Assembly: GCA_015180985.1 (NCBI GenBank)
Contig: CP054185.1
Span: 1,791,001-1,855,000, forward strand
Reading direction: 5' to 3'
Source: Flammeovirgaceae bacterium
GTDB taxonomy: Bacteria > Bacteroidota > Bacteroidia > Cytophagales > Cyclobacteriaceae
Length of the DNA: 64,000 nt
Position 1 is the stretch's first letter; every line of letters begins with the position of its first letter. Shown here piece after piece: positions 33,802-42,340 of the stretch. Made by a program: the position numbers and the translations under genes. The notes beneath the pieces were generated by a model, which was not told the origin of the DNA, did no database searches, and saw only the letters and a list, made by a program, of their open reading frames with translations.

Positions 33802-35202
33802 ATGAATCCGATTTTACAACGCAGTTTCTGGTTAAAAAATTTTAGGTTGGTTTGCTTTTTTAGTGTGCTGCTTAACCCCTCCTGCAGCCCAAAGGTTCAG
33901 CAGCCAGTGGATACGCGGCCAGCCTGGTTAAAGGGTGAATCGGCCCAACGCGGTTACTATACCGGAGTAGGTCATAGCGTTAAGGACGGTACCAATAATT
34001 ATGTGCAGGCAGCCAAAAAAAGCGCACTGGACGACCTCGTTTCACAGATTAAAGTAACTGTTTCAAGTACGTCAATCCTCAGCACATTCGAAGAAAACCG
34101 GAGTAACTTTAAAGAGACCTATGAGCAGATTATACAAACGTCTGTTGCCGATGAGCTGGAAGAGTTTGAACTGGTTGGCAGTTGGGAAGATGAGCGCAAC
34201 TATTGGGTTTATTACCGCTTGTCGGTGGCGCGCTACCGCGAGATAAAAGAAGAACAAAAGCGCAATGCGGTTCTGCTGGCAACCGACTTTCTGAAAAAAG
34301 CCCGCGCCTCAGAAGCCGCAAAAGAGTATCTTCAAGCCCTTGGTTTTTATTTCCAGTCCTTCCGAAGTGTTGAAAAATACCTGGCTGAAGCCATTCCGGT
34401 AACTGTTGATGGCCAGGAGTTTCTTCTAACCAACGAAGTGTATGCCTCCATTCAAAAAATTCTCAATACTATTCAACTGCGTATTGAACCGGCCGAACTA
34501 CAGGTTAACCGAAGGGTCAACCTGAAGGAACAGCCTCTTACTGTAAAAGCAACCTTCATGGAGGACAATAAACCAGTTTCCATGCTGCCACTACAAGCTG
34601 CGTTCGATAAAGGTGCAGGCGATGTTTTTCCGGATTACAAAACCGATGAGAGCGGGACAGCCAAAATACTGGTTACAAAAATCGCAAGCCGTGAACTGGA
34701 ACAGACGGTGGCTGTTAAAGTGAACATTGACGCCATTAGTGGCTCCAGTTCAACCATCTATAACCTGGTGGCCAAAACATTAAATGTACCGGTTACCAAG
34801 GTGCTGCTCAAAGTGCAACGCCCCGTGGTGTACATGGTGGCCGAAGAAAAGAGCCTCGGTACAGCCCGTAATAACAACCAGTTAAGCAACAAGCTTAAAA
34901 ACCTGCTGGCTAATAACGGATTTGAGTTTACTAATGATAAATCGGCAGCCGATCTGATGTTTGAAGTGCAGGCCGATTCGGAAAGAGGCTCGGTGAGCGG
35001 AAGTATTTACATCACTTTCCTTACAGGAGTCATCAAAGTTTCGGCTGTTCGCGAAGGAAAGGAGATTTATGCTACAACCCTGGACCGCATAAAGGGCTAC
35101 GGCCTTGATTATGAGCGCTCCAGCCAGGATGCCTATAACAAAGCGCTCGAAACCCTTGAAAAGGAGCGGATGGCTGAATTATTGAACACGATTCTTCAGT
35201 AA
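33802..35202 (+). CDS. LPP20-like lipoprotein, long form
   Basis: Probable envelope lipoprotein of 466 aa. The N-terminus has a hydrophobic stretch and a lipobox-like LLNPSC. Residues about 35-155 match the LPP20/Tol-Pal-associated pattern: PAWLKGESAQRGYYTGVG, then AAKKSALDDLVSQIKVTVSS and W-E-D-E-R-N-Y-W-V-Y-Y-R-L-S. A beta-sandwich region (LRIEPAELQVNRRVNLKEQPLTVKA) and an AMIN-like C-terminal domain follow. A second LPP20-type gene follows 112 nt later. The -7-like element TAGATTTG lies at 33771-33778. The function is not known. Confidence 0.75.
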   Translation: MNPILQRSFWLKNFRLVCFFSVLLNPSCSPKVQQPVDTRPAWLKGESAQRGYYTGVGHSVKDGTNNYVQAAKKSALDDLVSQIKVTVSSTSILSTFEENRSNFKETYEQIIQTSVADELEEFELVGSWEDERNYWVYYRLSVARYREIKEEQKRNAVLLATDFLKKARASEAAKEYLQALGFYFQSFRSVEKYLAEAIPVTVDGQEFLLTNEVYASIQKILNTIQLRIEPAELQVNRRVNLKEQPLTVKATFMEDNKPVSMLPLQAAFDKGAGDVFPDYKTDESGTAKILVTKIASRELEQTVAVKVNIDAISGSSSTIYNLVAKTLNVPVTKVLLKVQRPVVYMVAEEKSLGTARNNNQLSNKLKNLLANNGFEFTNDKSAADLMFEVQADSERGSVSGSIYITFLTGVIKVSAVREGKEIYATTLDRIKGYGLDYERSSQDAYNKALETLEKERMAELLNTILQ

Positions 35203-35314
35203 AAATTGATGATTTTGAAAGAAATTCGATGGATTATTTAAATCTAAATGTTCTGCTCGTAAATTGGTCTTAAAATTGCCACAGTAAATACATTAACCAA
35301 CTACTTATTTGATT

Positions 35315-35881
35315 ATGAAAAAACTGACCTATTCTTCCGTGTTCCTTTTTGCACTGGCCGGTGCGGTGATGATCGGCTGTAAAGGAAAGGAAAAACTTCC
35401 GAAGGGTGAAGTTGAAGTGAACATACCCTGCTCCGGTCCGGATTATTTTACCAACAACAAATTTTTCCGGGCTAATTCGCTGGGCGAAAGTATGGACCTG
35501 GTGGCATCCAAAAAGAAAGCCATGGATAATGCCCGTGCCGAACTGGCTGCAAGCATTCAGTCAACCGTAAAAACCGTTACGGATAATTACCTGAATTCGC
35601 GGGAGTTCAATAACAAGGAAGAACTCGAAGAACGATTTGAACAACTCAATCGCACCATTGTTAACCAAACCCTTAGCGGGATAAAAACAATCTGCGAGAA
35701 GCAGGTTAAGACAGACAAAGGCAACTTTAAAACCTATGTGGCCATTGAATTATCAGCGGCCGACATTGTTTCGAAGTATAATGAAAGCCTTTCGAAGGAA
35801 GAGCGCCTGAAGATTGATTACGACTACGAGAAATTTAAAGAGACATTCGATAAAGAAATGGAAAAAATGGGGAACAGGTAA
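35315..35881 (+). CDS. LPP20-like lipoprotein, short form
   Basis: Lipoprotein of 188 aa: signal MKKLTYSSVFLFALAGAVMIGC with Cys22 as the lipid site, chosen over an ATG 6 nt upstream. The mature part shares the LPP20 core with its neighbour: FFRANSLGESMDLVASKKKAMDNARAEL and K-T-Y-V-A-I-E-L-S. It is rich in charged helices near the C-terminus. The pair suggests the two act together at the outer membrane; this is inference. Confidence 0.75.
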   Translation: MKKLTYSSVFLFALAGAVMIGCKGKEKLPKGEVEVNIPCSGPDYFTNNKFFRANSLGESMDLVASKKKAMDNARAELAASIQSTVKTVTDNYLNSREFNNKEELEERFEQLNRTIVNQTLSGIKTICEKQVKTDKGNFKTYVAIELSAADIVSKYNESLSKEERLKIDYDYEKFKETFDKEMEKMGNR

Positions 35882-35908
35882 TCCGATTCTCTCAATAAAT
35901 ACTCCGAG

Positions 35909-35935
35909 CCCTGGCGGTTGCCGTCAGGGTTTTTT
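35909..35935 (+). terminator. Terminator after the LPP20 pair
   Basis: A 9-bp stem (CCCTGGCGG with CCGTCAGGG, one G-T pair) around the loop TTG is followed by six T. It ends the lipoprotein genes before the convergent asnS. Confidence 0.88.
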
Positions 35936-35955
35936 AGTTAGTATGATAATGATTG

Positions 35956-37389
35956 TCAGAATTCCGCATTTCCCGGGTACCTCGGGAATGGAATTACATC
36001 ACGTATGTTCGTCATGCCGGTAACAAACTGAATCAGCCGCTCAAAGCCCAATCCGAAACCGCTGTGCGGTGCTGAACCGAATTTGCGCAGTTCCAGGTAC
36101 CACCATAAATCCTTTTCGGGCAGGTTCAGTTCTTTAATACGCTTCAACAGGTTATCGTACCGTTCTTCGCGCTGCGAGCCTCCTATAATTTCGCCAATAC
36201 CCGGAAACAAAATATCCATTGCGGCAACCGTTTTGCCATCTTCGTTTTGCCGCATATAAAAGGCTTTAATACCGGCCGGGTAGTTGTAAAGGATAACCGG
36301 CTTTTTAAAATGTTTCTCCACCAGGTAACGCTCATGTTCCGATTGCAGGTCGGCACCCCACTGGTCGATGAGGTATTGAAATTTTTTCTTTTTGTTAGGA
36401 TTGGAGTTTCTTAATATATCTATGGCCTCGGTGTAGGTAAGCCGTTGAAAATCATTCTGAACAACAAATTTCAGCCGGTCAATCAGTCCCAGTTCGCTGC
36501 GTTGTTCCTGGGGTTTACTCATCTCCTCTTCCTGTGCGCGCTTGTTAAGAAACTCCAGATCTTCAGCACAGTTTTCCAGTGCATACCGGCACAGGTATTT
36601 TAGAAAAGCTTCAGCCAGTTCCATGTTGTCGTGGATGTCGTAAAATGCCATTTCGGGTTCTACCATCCAGAACTCGGCAAGGTGGCGAGTGGTATTTGAA
36701 TTTTCAGCCCGGAACGTGGGGCCGAACGTGTAAGTTTCTGAAAGCGCCAGCGCATAGGTTTCTACCTCCAGTTGACCAGAAACAGTTAGGTTGGTCTCTT
36801 TTCCAAAAAAGTCTTCTTTAAAGTCAATGTTGCCGGCCTCGTCTTTCGGAAGCTTATTTAAATTCAGTGTGGTAACCTTAAACATATCGCCTGCGCCTTC
36901 GGCATCGGACCCGGTAATGATGGGTGTGTGGATGTAGAAGAAGCCTCGTTCATTGAAAAATTGGTGAATTGCAAAAGCCATGGCATGCCGCACACGCATC
37001 ACAGCGCTAATGGTGTTGGTGCGCGAGCGCAGGTGAGCAATTTCGCGCAGAAACTCCAGGGAGTGTTTCTTTGGCTGAAGCGGGTATTTTTCCGGGTCAC
37101 AATCACCTAAAACTTCAATTGCCTTCACCTTGACTTCTACCGGTTGCCCCTTTGCAGGCGAAGGAACCAGGGTTCCGGTAACGGAAATGCAGGCACCTGT
37201 AGTAATCCGTTTTAAAGTAGCATCATCGGTAGCTGTATAGTCAACAACCGCCTGCAGGTTGTTGATGGTGGAACCGTCATTAATTGAGATAAACTGATTA
37301 TTCCGGAACGTTCGCACCCACCCCATAACCACAACCTCCCGGCCATCGGGCACTGCTTGAAGTAAATCGCTGATTTTTGTACGCCTCAT
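35956..37389 (-). CDS. asnS: Asparaginyl-tRNA synthetase
   Basis: Class IIb aminoacyl-tRNA synthetase that charges tRNA-Asn. An N-terminal OB-fold ([21 protein letters not shown]) is followed by the class II core with [25 protein letters not shown] (motif 2) and [27 protein letters not shown] (motif 3). The start at 37389 ([10 protein letters not shown]) is used; the 20-residue longer reading has no support. The length of 477 aa is normal. Confidence 0.96.
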   Translation of the reverse strand: MRRTKISDLLQAVPDGREVVVMGWVRTFRNNQFISINDGSTINNLQAVVDYTATDDATLKRITTGACISVTGTLVPSPAKGQPVEVKVKAIEVLGDCDPEKYPLQPKKHSLEFLREIAHLRSRTNTISAVMRVRHAMAFAIHQFFNERGFFYIHTPIITGSDAEGAGDMFKVTTLNLNKLPKDEAGNIDFKEDFFGKETNLTVSGQLEVETYALALSETYTFGPTFRAENSNTTRHLAEFWMVEPEMAFYDIHDNMELAEAFLKYLCRYALENCAEDLEFLNKRAQEEEMSKPQEQRSELGLIDRLKFVVQNDFQRLTYTEAIDILRNSNPNKKKKFQYLIDQWGADLQSEHERYLVEKHFKKPVILYNYPAGIKAFYMRQNEDGKTVAAMDILFPGIGEIIGGSQREERYDNLLKRIKELNLPEKDLWWYLELRKFGSAPHSGFGLGFERLIQFVTGMTNIRDVIPFPRYPGNAEF

Positions 37390-37504
37390 ACCCTGTTTTA
37401 TCCGTGTGAGTTCAGGCCGCAAAAAAAGGTATTTTAAAACTCTTATCAAAAACCAGCAAGAATCTTAAACCGGTACCCGGGTTTTCATGAACGCCATGAA
37501 TTAA

Positions 37505-37512
37505 TACCTTTG
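37505..37512 (+). promoter_or_regulatory. Bacteroidota-type -7 element of rpoN
   Basis: TACCTTTG matches TAnnTTTG and lies 27 nt before the chosen rpoN start, with a T-rich -33 region (GTTTTC at 37481) at about the right distance. It supports the start at 37540 over 37510. Confidence 0.5.
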
Positions 37513-37539
37513 CCTATATTGTTTTTGAATGGTGGATTG

Positions 37540-38997
37540 ATGCAGAAACTTGGATTAAGCCAAACGTTACAACAAAAACTGTCGCCCCAGCAGATACAGT
37601 TTATTAAACTATTGCAGGTGCCAACGGCCGAGCTGGAAAGCCGCATTGAGGAGGAACTGGAGATAAACCCTGCTTTGGAAGAAGGCTCCGATGAGCCGGT
37701 TGATGAAAAGCCCGGAAGTGAAGAGGAATACCAGGAAACTTCGGGGAGTGAGGATGAAATTGATATAAAAGATTACCTGCGCGATGACGACTATGCCGGG
37801 TATAAAATGCAGGCCGATGGGGGAGGCGATGAAGATGAAGACGATCGTGAAATGCCCATCCCCATGGCTACCAGCCTGCATGAACAACTGATGACCCAAT
37901 TGGGGTACCTGGGCCTTGATGAACGACAACAGGCCATTGGCAAACAACTTATCGGCAGCATCGAAGCCGATGGGTACATCCGCAGGGAACTGGAAGCCAT
38001 CGTAAACGACCTGGCCTTTTCGCAAGGTATTGAAACTACCGTAGAGGAAGTCGAGAGTATTTTAAAAAAGATTCAAACGTTTGATCCGCCCGGCATTGCC
38101 GCGCGCGATTTACGCGAGTGTTTGTTGCTTCAACTGGATCGTATGGATAACGGTCGCGATGTGGATGTAGCCGTGGCAAAAAAGATTATTGCAGAGTGCT
38201 ATGACGAGTTTACCAAAAAGCATTACCAGAAAATTCAGAAAAAGCTGGGCACCGAAGATGAAGACTTTGTTCGCGATGCCGTTGAACTGATTGTGAAGCT
38301 AAACCCCAAACCCGGAGGGGGCGGCTCGGCCGGTATGGTAAAAAATCAATACATTATTCCGGATTTTATCCTTACCAACAATAACGGCAAGCTTGAACTG
38401 GCCCTTAACTCGCGCAATGCACCTGAACTGCGCATCAGCCGGTCATACACCGAAATGTTCAAGGCCTACGATAAAAGCGATAAAAAAGATAAAAAGCTGA
38501 AGGAAGCTGTTACGTTTGTTAAACAAAAACTGGATTCGGCCAAATGGTTTATTGATGCTATTAAGCAGCGTCAACAAACCCTGCTGAAAACCATGCGTGC
38601 CATTGTTGATTTTCAGTACGAATTTTTTCTCGAAGGGGATGAAACCAAGCTGAAGCCGATGATCCTGAAGGATATTGCCAACATGATTGGCATGGATATT
38701 TCCACGGTTTCGCGGGTGGCCAGCAGCAAGAGCATACAAACCGATTTTGGTATTTACCCGCTGAAATATTTTTTCTCCGAAGGCATTTCAACCGATTCAG
38801 GCGAGGAGGTGAGCAGCCGGGAAGTGAAGCAAATTATCAAAGAAATAATCGAGAAGGAGGACAAAAGCAAGCCGCTCTCTGACGATAAGCTTGAAAAAAT
38901 GCTTAATGAAAAAGGGTACAACATTGCCAGGCGCACGGTAGCCAAGTATCGCGAACAACTGAATATACCGGTGGCCCGTTTGCGTAAAGAATTGTAA
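37540..38997 (+). CDS. rpoN: RNA polymerase sigma-54 factor
   Basis: Alternative sigma factor that needs an ATP-dependent activator. Region I begins MQKLGLSQTLQQKLSPQQIQFIKLLQ, an acidic region II follows, then the core-binding region and the C-terminal HTH, ending in the RpoN box ARRTVAKYRE. The 485-aa protein is complete. The NtrC-type regulator at 47435 has a sigma-54 interaction domain and is a likely partner. The following gene starts 1 nt after its stop. Confidence 0.97.
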   Translation: MQKLGLSQTLQQKLSPQQIQFIKLLQVPTAELESRIEEELEINPALEEGSDEPVDEKPGSEEEYQETSGSEDEIDIKDYLRDDDYAGYKMQADGGGDEDEDDREMPIPMATSLHEQLMTQLGYLGLDERQQAIGKQLIGSIEADGYIRRELEAIVNDLAFSQGIETTVEEVESILKKIQTFDPPGIAARDLRECLLLQLDRMDNGRDVDVAVAKKIIAECYDEFTKKHYQKIQKKLGTEDEDFVRDAVELIVKLNPKPGGGGSAGMVKNQYIIPDFILTNNNGKLELALNSRNAPELRISRSYTEMFKAYDKSDKKDKKLKEAVTFVKQKLDSAKWFIDAIKQRQQTLLKTMRAIVDFQYEFFLEGDETKLKPMILKDIANMIGMDISTVSRVASSKSIQTDFGIYPLKYFFSEGISTDSGEEVSSREVKQIIKEIIEKEDKSKPLSDDKLEKMLNEKGYNIARRTVAKYREQLNIPVARLRKEL

Positions 38998-38998
38998 G

Positions 38999-39622
38999 GT
39001 GAATACACTGGCAAAAGGTTTTTCTTACCTGTTTCATCCGCTGCTTATTCCATCGGGTTTATTCGGGCTATTGGCGGTTTACTTTCCACCGGCTTTGTAC
39101 CCGATCAAAATGGAAACGCAACAGCATTTTGTATTATTTGTAGGCGTAATAACGTTTTTACTGCCCGGTGTTAATTTGCTGTTCTTCCGGCAATTCGGGG
39201 TAATACGGTCTTTTTCAATGATCAGCCGCGAAGAACGGGTAACGCCTTTTCTGTTTATTACCTTACTTTACCTGGCCGGTACCTTTATGTTTTATTACAA
39301 AACGCGCATTGGCCTTCAGGATAACGTGTTTAAACTGTTACTGGTGGTTGATGCCCTGGTGCTGGTTTCATTTTTTATTACACTGGTGTATAAAGCCAGC
39401 ATTCACAGCCTGGCCGTTTCGGGTGTACTGGGTATTTTATTGCCGCTAACCAAAGCCGCGGAAGATGGAAGTTTGTTTATTCCTTTTTTAATTGCCTTGC
39501 TGGTGGCAGGCGCCATCATGTCGGCCCGGCTGCAATTAAACGCCCACACGCCACGCCAGATTTTGGTTGGTGCTATAGCCGGATTTACCACAGCATTTAC
39601 AGCTATGCTAATTTTATTTTAA
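38999..39622 (+). CDS. Membrane protein with PAP2-like C-terminus
   Basis: Membrane protein of 207 aa with six hydrophobic spans and a GTG start 1 nt after rpoN. It resembles the C-terminal half of PAP2-type phosphatase relatives in Bacteroidota (SARLQLNAHTPRQILVGAIAGF, a place where active PAP2 enzymes have S-R-x-x-x-x-x-H-x-x-x-D), but the catalytic triad is not complete, so it is probably not an active phosphatase. It may be translated by coupling to rpoN. Confidence 0.65.
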   Translation: MNTLAKGFSYLFHPLLIPSGLFGLLAVYFPPALYPIKMETQQHFVLFVGVITFLLPGVNLLFFRQFGVIRSFSMISREERVTPFLFITLLYLAGTFMFYYKTRIGLQDNVFKLLLVVDALVLVSFFITLVYKASIHSLAVSGVLGILLPLTKAAEDGSLFIPFLIALLVAGAIMSARLQLNAHTPRQILVGAIAGFTTAFTAMLILF

Positions 39623-39636
39623 TCAATTTCGTAACC

Positions 39637-40422
39637 ATGAATGCATTTAACTTTATCAAATACGAAGTTGCCGATGGGGTGGCCACCATTACATTGAATC
39701 GGCCTGACGTTTACAATGCACTGAACGATGAAATTACTTTTGAGCTGCAGGATGCATTGAAAGCAGTAGCGAAAGACGACAAGGTACGCGTGGTAGTGCT
39801 TACCGGTGAAGGCAAGGCTTTTTGTTCAGGCCAGGATTTGAAAGCCGCCTCCGGTAATCAAAAGCGGTCTTTTTTACAATCGCTCCATAAGCGTTACAAT
39901 CCGATTATCCGCGCCATGCGTGCATTACCCAAACCGATTATTTGCCGGTTAAACGGAGTAGCTGCCGGTGCCGGCTGTTCGCTGGCGCTTGCGTGCGATA
40001 TGATTGTAGCATCAGAAGAGGCAACCTTAATTGAAGTATTCATCAACATCGGGTTGGTGCCGGATTCGGGTAGCTCGTACTTTCTTCCGCGCTTAACCGG
40101 AATGGCCAAGGCGTTTGAACTTTGCGCCATGGGCAGCCGGGTAAAAGCGGGCGAGGCCCTGGCCCTAGGCTTGGTAAACAAGGTAGTTCCACACGAAAAA
40201 CTGGATGAAACCGTTAAGGAATACACCGATTATTTTGCTAAAGCACCAACCAAAGCCATAGGTCTGATTAAAAAGATGCTTGCCAAATCGGCAACATCAA
40301 CACTGGATGAAATGCTGGATTATGAAGCCTACTGCCAGGAAATTGCCGGCAGCACACAGGATTACCGTGAAGGTGTTCAGGCATTTCTTGAGAAACGGAA
40401 ACCTGATTTTTCTGGTAAGTAA
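39637..40422 (+). CDS. paaG: Enoyl-CoA hydratase/isomerase, probable PaaG
   Basis: Crotonase-fold enzyme of 261 aa. The oxyanion-hole parts are FCSGQDLKAA and GVAAGAGCSLALACD. The best match from memory is PaaG, the ring-1,2-epoxyphenylacetyl-CoA isomerase: the ending DYREGVQAFLEKRKPDFSGK and the middle PKPIICRLNGVAAGAG agree with it. This would act directly after PaaABCD in phenylacetate breakdown, though the gene is about 36 kb from those genes. It could also be another enoyl-CoA hydratase. It converges with the barrel-protein gene with 1 nt between stops. Confidence 0.75.
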   Translation: MNAFNFIKYEVADGVATITLNRPDVYNALNDEITFELQDALKAVAKDDKVRVVVLTGEGKAFCSGQDLKAASGNQKRSFLQSLHKRYNPIIRAMRALPKPIICRLNGVAAGAGCSLALACDMIVASEEATLIEVFINIGLVPDSGSSYFLPRLTGMAKAFELCAMGSRVKAGEALALGLVNKVVPHEKLDETVKEYTDYFAKAPTKAIGLIKKMLAKSATSTLDEMLDYEAYCQEIAGSTQDYREGVQAFLEKRKPDFSGK

Positions 40423-40423
40423 C

Positions 40424-41191
40424 TTAAAAGCTAACCAGCGAAAGCGTAATGGTGTAATTTGAGGTTGCCGTACCATCTGGTCCTTTTCCGGCTTTAAACA
40501 AATCGCTGAAGTTGTAGTAAAAAGAAAGGTACACGTTGCCAACGCCAACGCGACCGTAAGCGCCATAGCGAAACTGGTTCAGGTTAAAATCCTGGCGGTC
40601 TTTTAATTTTTTCACTTCGCCATCCTCCCGGTACTTTAACTTAGTTTGGGCATTCAGTAAAACACCAAACCGGCCTCCAATAGCAGCTTTAAAACTTTTT
40701 GCCGGGTCGTTAGGGTTGGCTGTAAAACGGAATTCGATGGGTACATCCACATAGTTTGTAATAAACATGGATTTGGTAGCCGCCCGTGTTGTATCGCCAT
40801 ATAAAACTGCGCCTGAACTAATAAACCGGGTGTTACCTGAGGCATCAATGTGGAGGGTTGGCGTGCTTACCTTGATGGTATCATTACTGAATCGTTTTAC
40901 AAAGGATTGCAATTTGTAACGTTCCAACCCGAACCCAATACCAGAGTGAACACTCCATTGTGATGAGCCGAATTGTTTATCGTATTGATAATAGAGGTTG
41001 AGCGTGCGCGAACCCCAGAAACCTTTATTTAAATCCTGGGGCGGCCGGGTAAACCAGTTAAAGCCGTATTCCACCATGAACGTACCGGGTATATCAGGTC
41101 GGCCTTTACGTTTTTTTTCAGGTTCGAGTTGCGCAAAGGTTATTACTGCCATAACCCCGAACAAAACAGTGGTTGCAAGCTTCTTAAGCAT
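40424..41191 (-). CDS. Outer membrane beta-barrel protein
   Basis: Porin-family protein of unknown role. The start at 41191 gives a signal peptide (LKKLATTVLFGVMAVITFAQ); the upstream reading to 41266 lacks one. The mature part has repeated amphipathic strands with Tyr, Phe and Gly (YGFNWFTRPPQDLNKGFWGSR; VGVGNVYLSFYYNFSDLF) and ends in ITLSLVSF with a terminal Phe. It resembles the barrel protein at 5172 in type and size. Confidence 0.7.
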   Translation of the reverse strand: MLKKLATTVLFGVMAVITFAQLEPEKKRKGRPDIPGTFMVEYGFNWFTRPPQDLNKGFWGSRTLNLYYQYDKQFGSSQWSVHSGIGFGLERYKLQSFVKRFSNDTIKVSTPTLHIDASGNTRFISSGAVLYGDTTRAATKSMFITNYVDVPIEFRFTANPNDPAKSFKAAIGGRFGVLLNAQTKLKYREDGEVKKLKDRQDFNLNQFRYGAYGRVGVGNVYLSFYYNFSDLFKAGKGPDGTATSNYTITLSLVSF

Positions 41192-41252
41192 CAGTACAGG
41201 TTTTACCAAGTCCCAAAAATAGGTTTTTTGCGGTGGGGTGCAAAAGTGTGTT

Positions 41253-41283
41253 TTTGGCCGGGCCATATATTTTTTTACATTTG
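41253..41283 (+). promoter_or_regulatory. Bacteroidota promoter of tRNA-Arg
   Basis: The -33 element TTTG at 41253-41256 and the -7 element TACATTTG at 41276-41283 are separated by 19 nt, which matches the Bacteroidota housekeeping sigma pattern. Transcription would begin about 8 nt before the mature tRNA. Confidence 0.75.
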
Positions 41284-41298
41284 CACTCCTTTTTTACC

Positions 41299-41372
41299 GC
41301 ACTCGTAGCTCAACTGAATAGAGCACTTGACTACGGATCAAGAGGTTCGGGGTTTGAATCCCTGCGAGTGCA
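41299..41372 (+). tRNA. tRNA-Arg (anticodon ACG)
   Basis: The full cloverleaf can be folded. Acceptor stem GCACTCG (41299-41305) with CGAGTGC (41365-41371), D stem GCTC/GAGC, anticodon stem CTTGA/TCAAG with loop CTACGGA giving anticodon ACG (41333-41335 by position in the loop), and a T arm with loop TTTGAAT. The discriminator is A41372 and CCA is not encoded. A34 is normally edited to inosine to read CGU, CGC and CGA. Confidence 0.96.
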
Positions 41373-41379
41373 CATCAAC

Positions 41380-41418
41380 AATCCCGGTTATCGAACGATG
41401 GCCGGGATTTGTTATTTT
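41380..41418 (+). terminator. Terminator after tRNA-Arg
   Basis: AATCCCGG (41380-41387) pairs with CCGGGATT (41402-41409) around a 14-nt loop and is followed by a T-rich tail (TGTTATTTT). Confidence 0.7.
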
Positions 41419-41426
41419 CAATTTCT

Positions 41427-41849
41427 ATGTATTTCGTTTATGTGATTAAGAGCAAGGTGGATGGTCGCCTGTACAAGGGCATGACTGAAGATTTACAAAA
41501 ACGGCTTGCTTTGCACAATGCGGGAAAAGTAAGATCTACAAAAGGGTATCGGACATGGGAGTTGGTTTATGTTGAAAAGTATTCAAAAAAGGAAGATGCG
41601 CGGGCCCGTGAGTTGTTTTTAACGAGTATGCAGCATATCTCAATGCTGCCCATTATACCGACAGGTTTATTGGTGAACTCTGGAATTACCTGCAAAGCGA
41701 TGTACAATATAAGGATAAAACAACAATCATCATTACAACAGACCATGGACGGGGTGTGGATACGGAAAACTGGAAGCATCACGGCATTAAGGTTCCGGAA
41801 GCTGACCAGATCTGGATGGCTGTTATCGGGCCGGATACCAGGCCCATAG
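41427..41849 (+). pseudogene. GIY-YIG endonuclease-like gene with 3' end replaced
   Basis: From 41427 the frame reads MYFVYVIKSKVDGRLYKGM and continues through KYSKKEDARARELFLTS, the standard beginning of a UPF0213-type GIY-YIG protein. The usual ending (G-A-G-R-E-F-L-K-type, total about 80-90 aa) is missing after about 41620; the frame then runs out of phase through another gene's remains to a stop at 41849. The N-terminal two-thirds of the domain is intact but the family's conserved C-terminal helix is lost. It follows the tRNA terminator by a few nt. Confidence 0.8.
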
Positions 41850-41980
41850 GAGAGGTTCGTACCCAGGGTCAGTTGTTTCAGAAACAAATTGCAAAAACCG
41901 TTGCTGCATTTTTGGGGCTTGCATTTAATGTTGCAAATGAAAGTTCGGGACCGGTGGAATCAATGTTAGCCGGCAGGTAA
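41621..41980 (+). pseudogene. C-terminal fragment of an alkaline phosphatase-superfamily protein
   Basis: In the frame of position 41621 the sequence reads NEYAAYLNAAHYTDRFIGEL and later KTTIIITTDHGRGVDTENW, KHHGIKVPEADQIWMAVIGP and ends at a TAA at 41980. The TTDHGRG metal-binding motif and the following HG belong to the alkaline phosphatase/phosphodiesterase superfamily. The N-terminal catalytic half is absent here; a matching N-terminal piece lies downstream at 42132. The junction with the GIY-YIG gene falls near 41620. Confidence 0.75.
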
Positions 41981-42131
41981 CAACACCGATACTGAATCAG
42001 TTGCTTTGGTATTAGCTTCTGAAACTTTTCTTAACAGCAGCAGGTTCTTGTAAAAGTAGAATAACTATCGGTATACAATAACGTAACACCTGAAAGGTAG
42101 CTTTGTGTTTGGGTAAATTAAAATTCCGTAA

Positions 42132-42272
42132 ATGAGGTTTTATTACCTCATTTCAATCTTCGTTTTAATTGCAGTTCTCTCATACCCACAGGAACTGAAA
42201 ACAAAAAATGTCATCTTGGTTACTTTAGATGGAGTTCGTTGGCAGGAAATACCAAGCCGGTTGGCGATGTAA
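42132..42272 (+). pseudogene. N-terminal fragment of an alkaline phosphatase-superfamily protein
   Basis: The ORF reads MRFYYLISIFVLIAVLSYPQ, a signal peptide, then KNVILVTLDGVRWQE, the metal-binding start motif of the same family as the C-terminal fragment 150 nt upstream. After RWQE it runs into unrelated sequence and stops at 42272. From about 42258 another frame reads PVGDVIDVLFYTPEYRAALS and stops at 42334; its origin is not recognised. So the order of the two halves is reversed relative to an intact gene. Confidence 0.7.
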
Positions 42273-42340
42273 TTGATGTACTGTTTTACACTCCTGAATA
42301 CCGTGCCGCCCTGTCGGCTACCAGCAACAGGTAATTCCAT

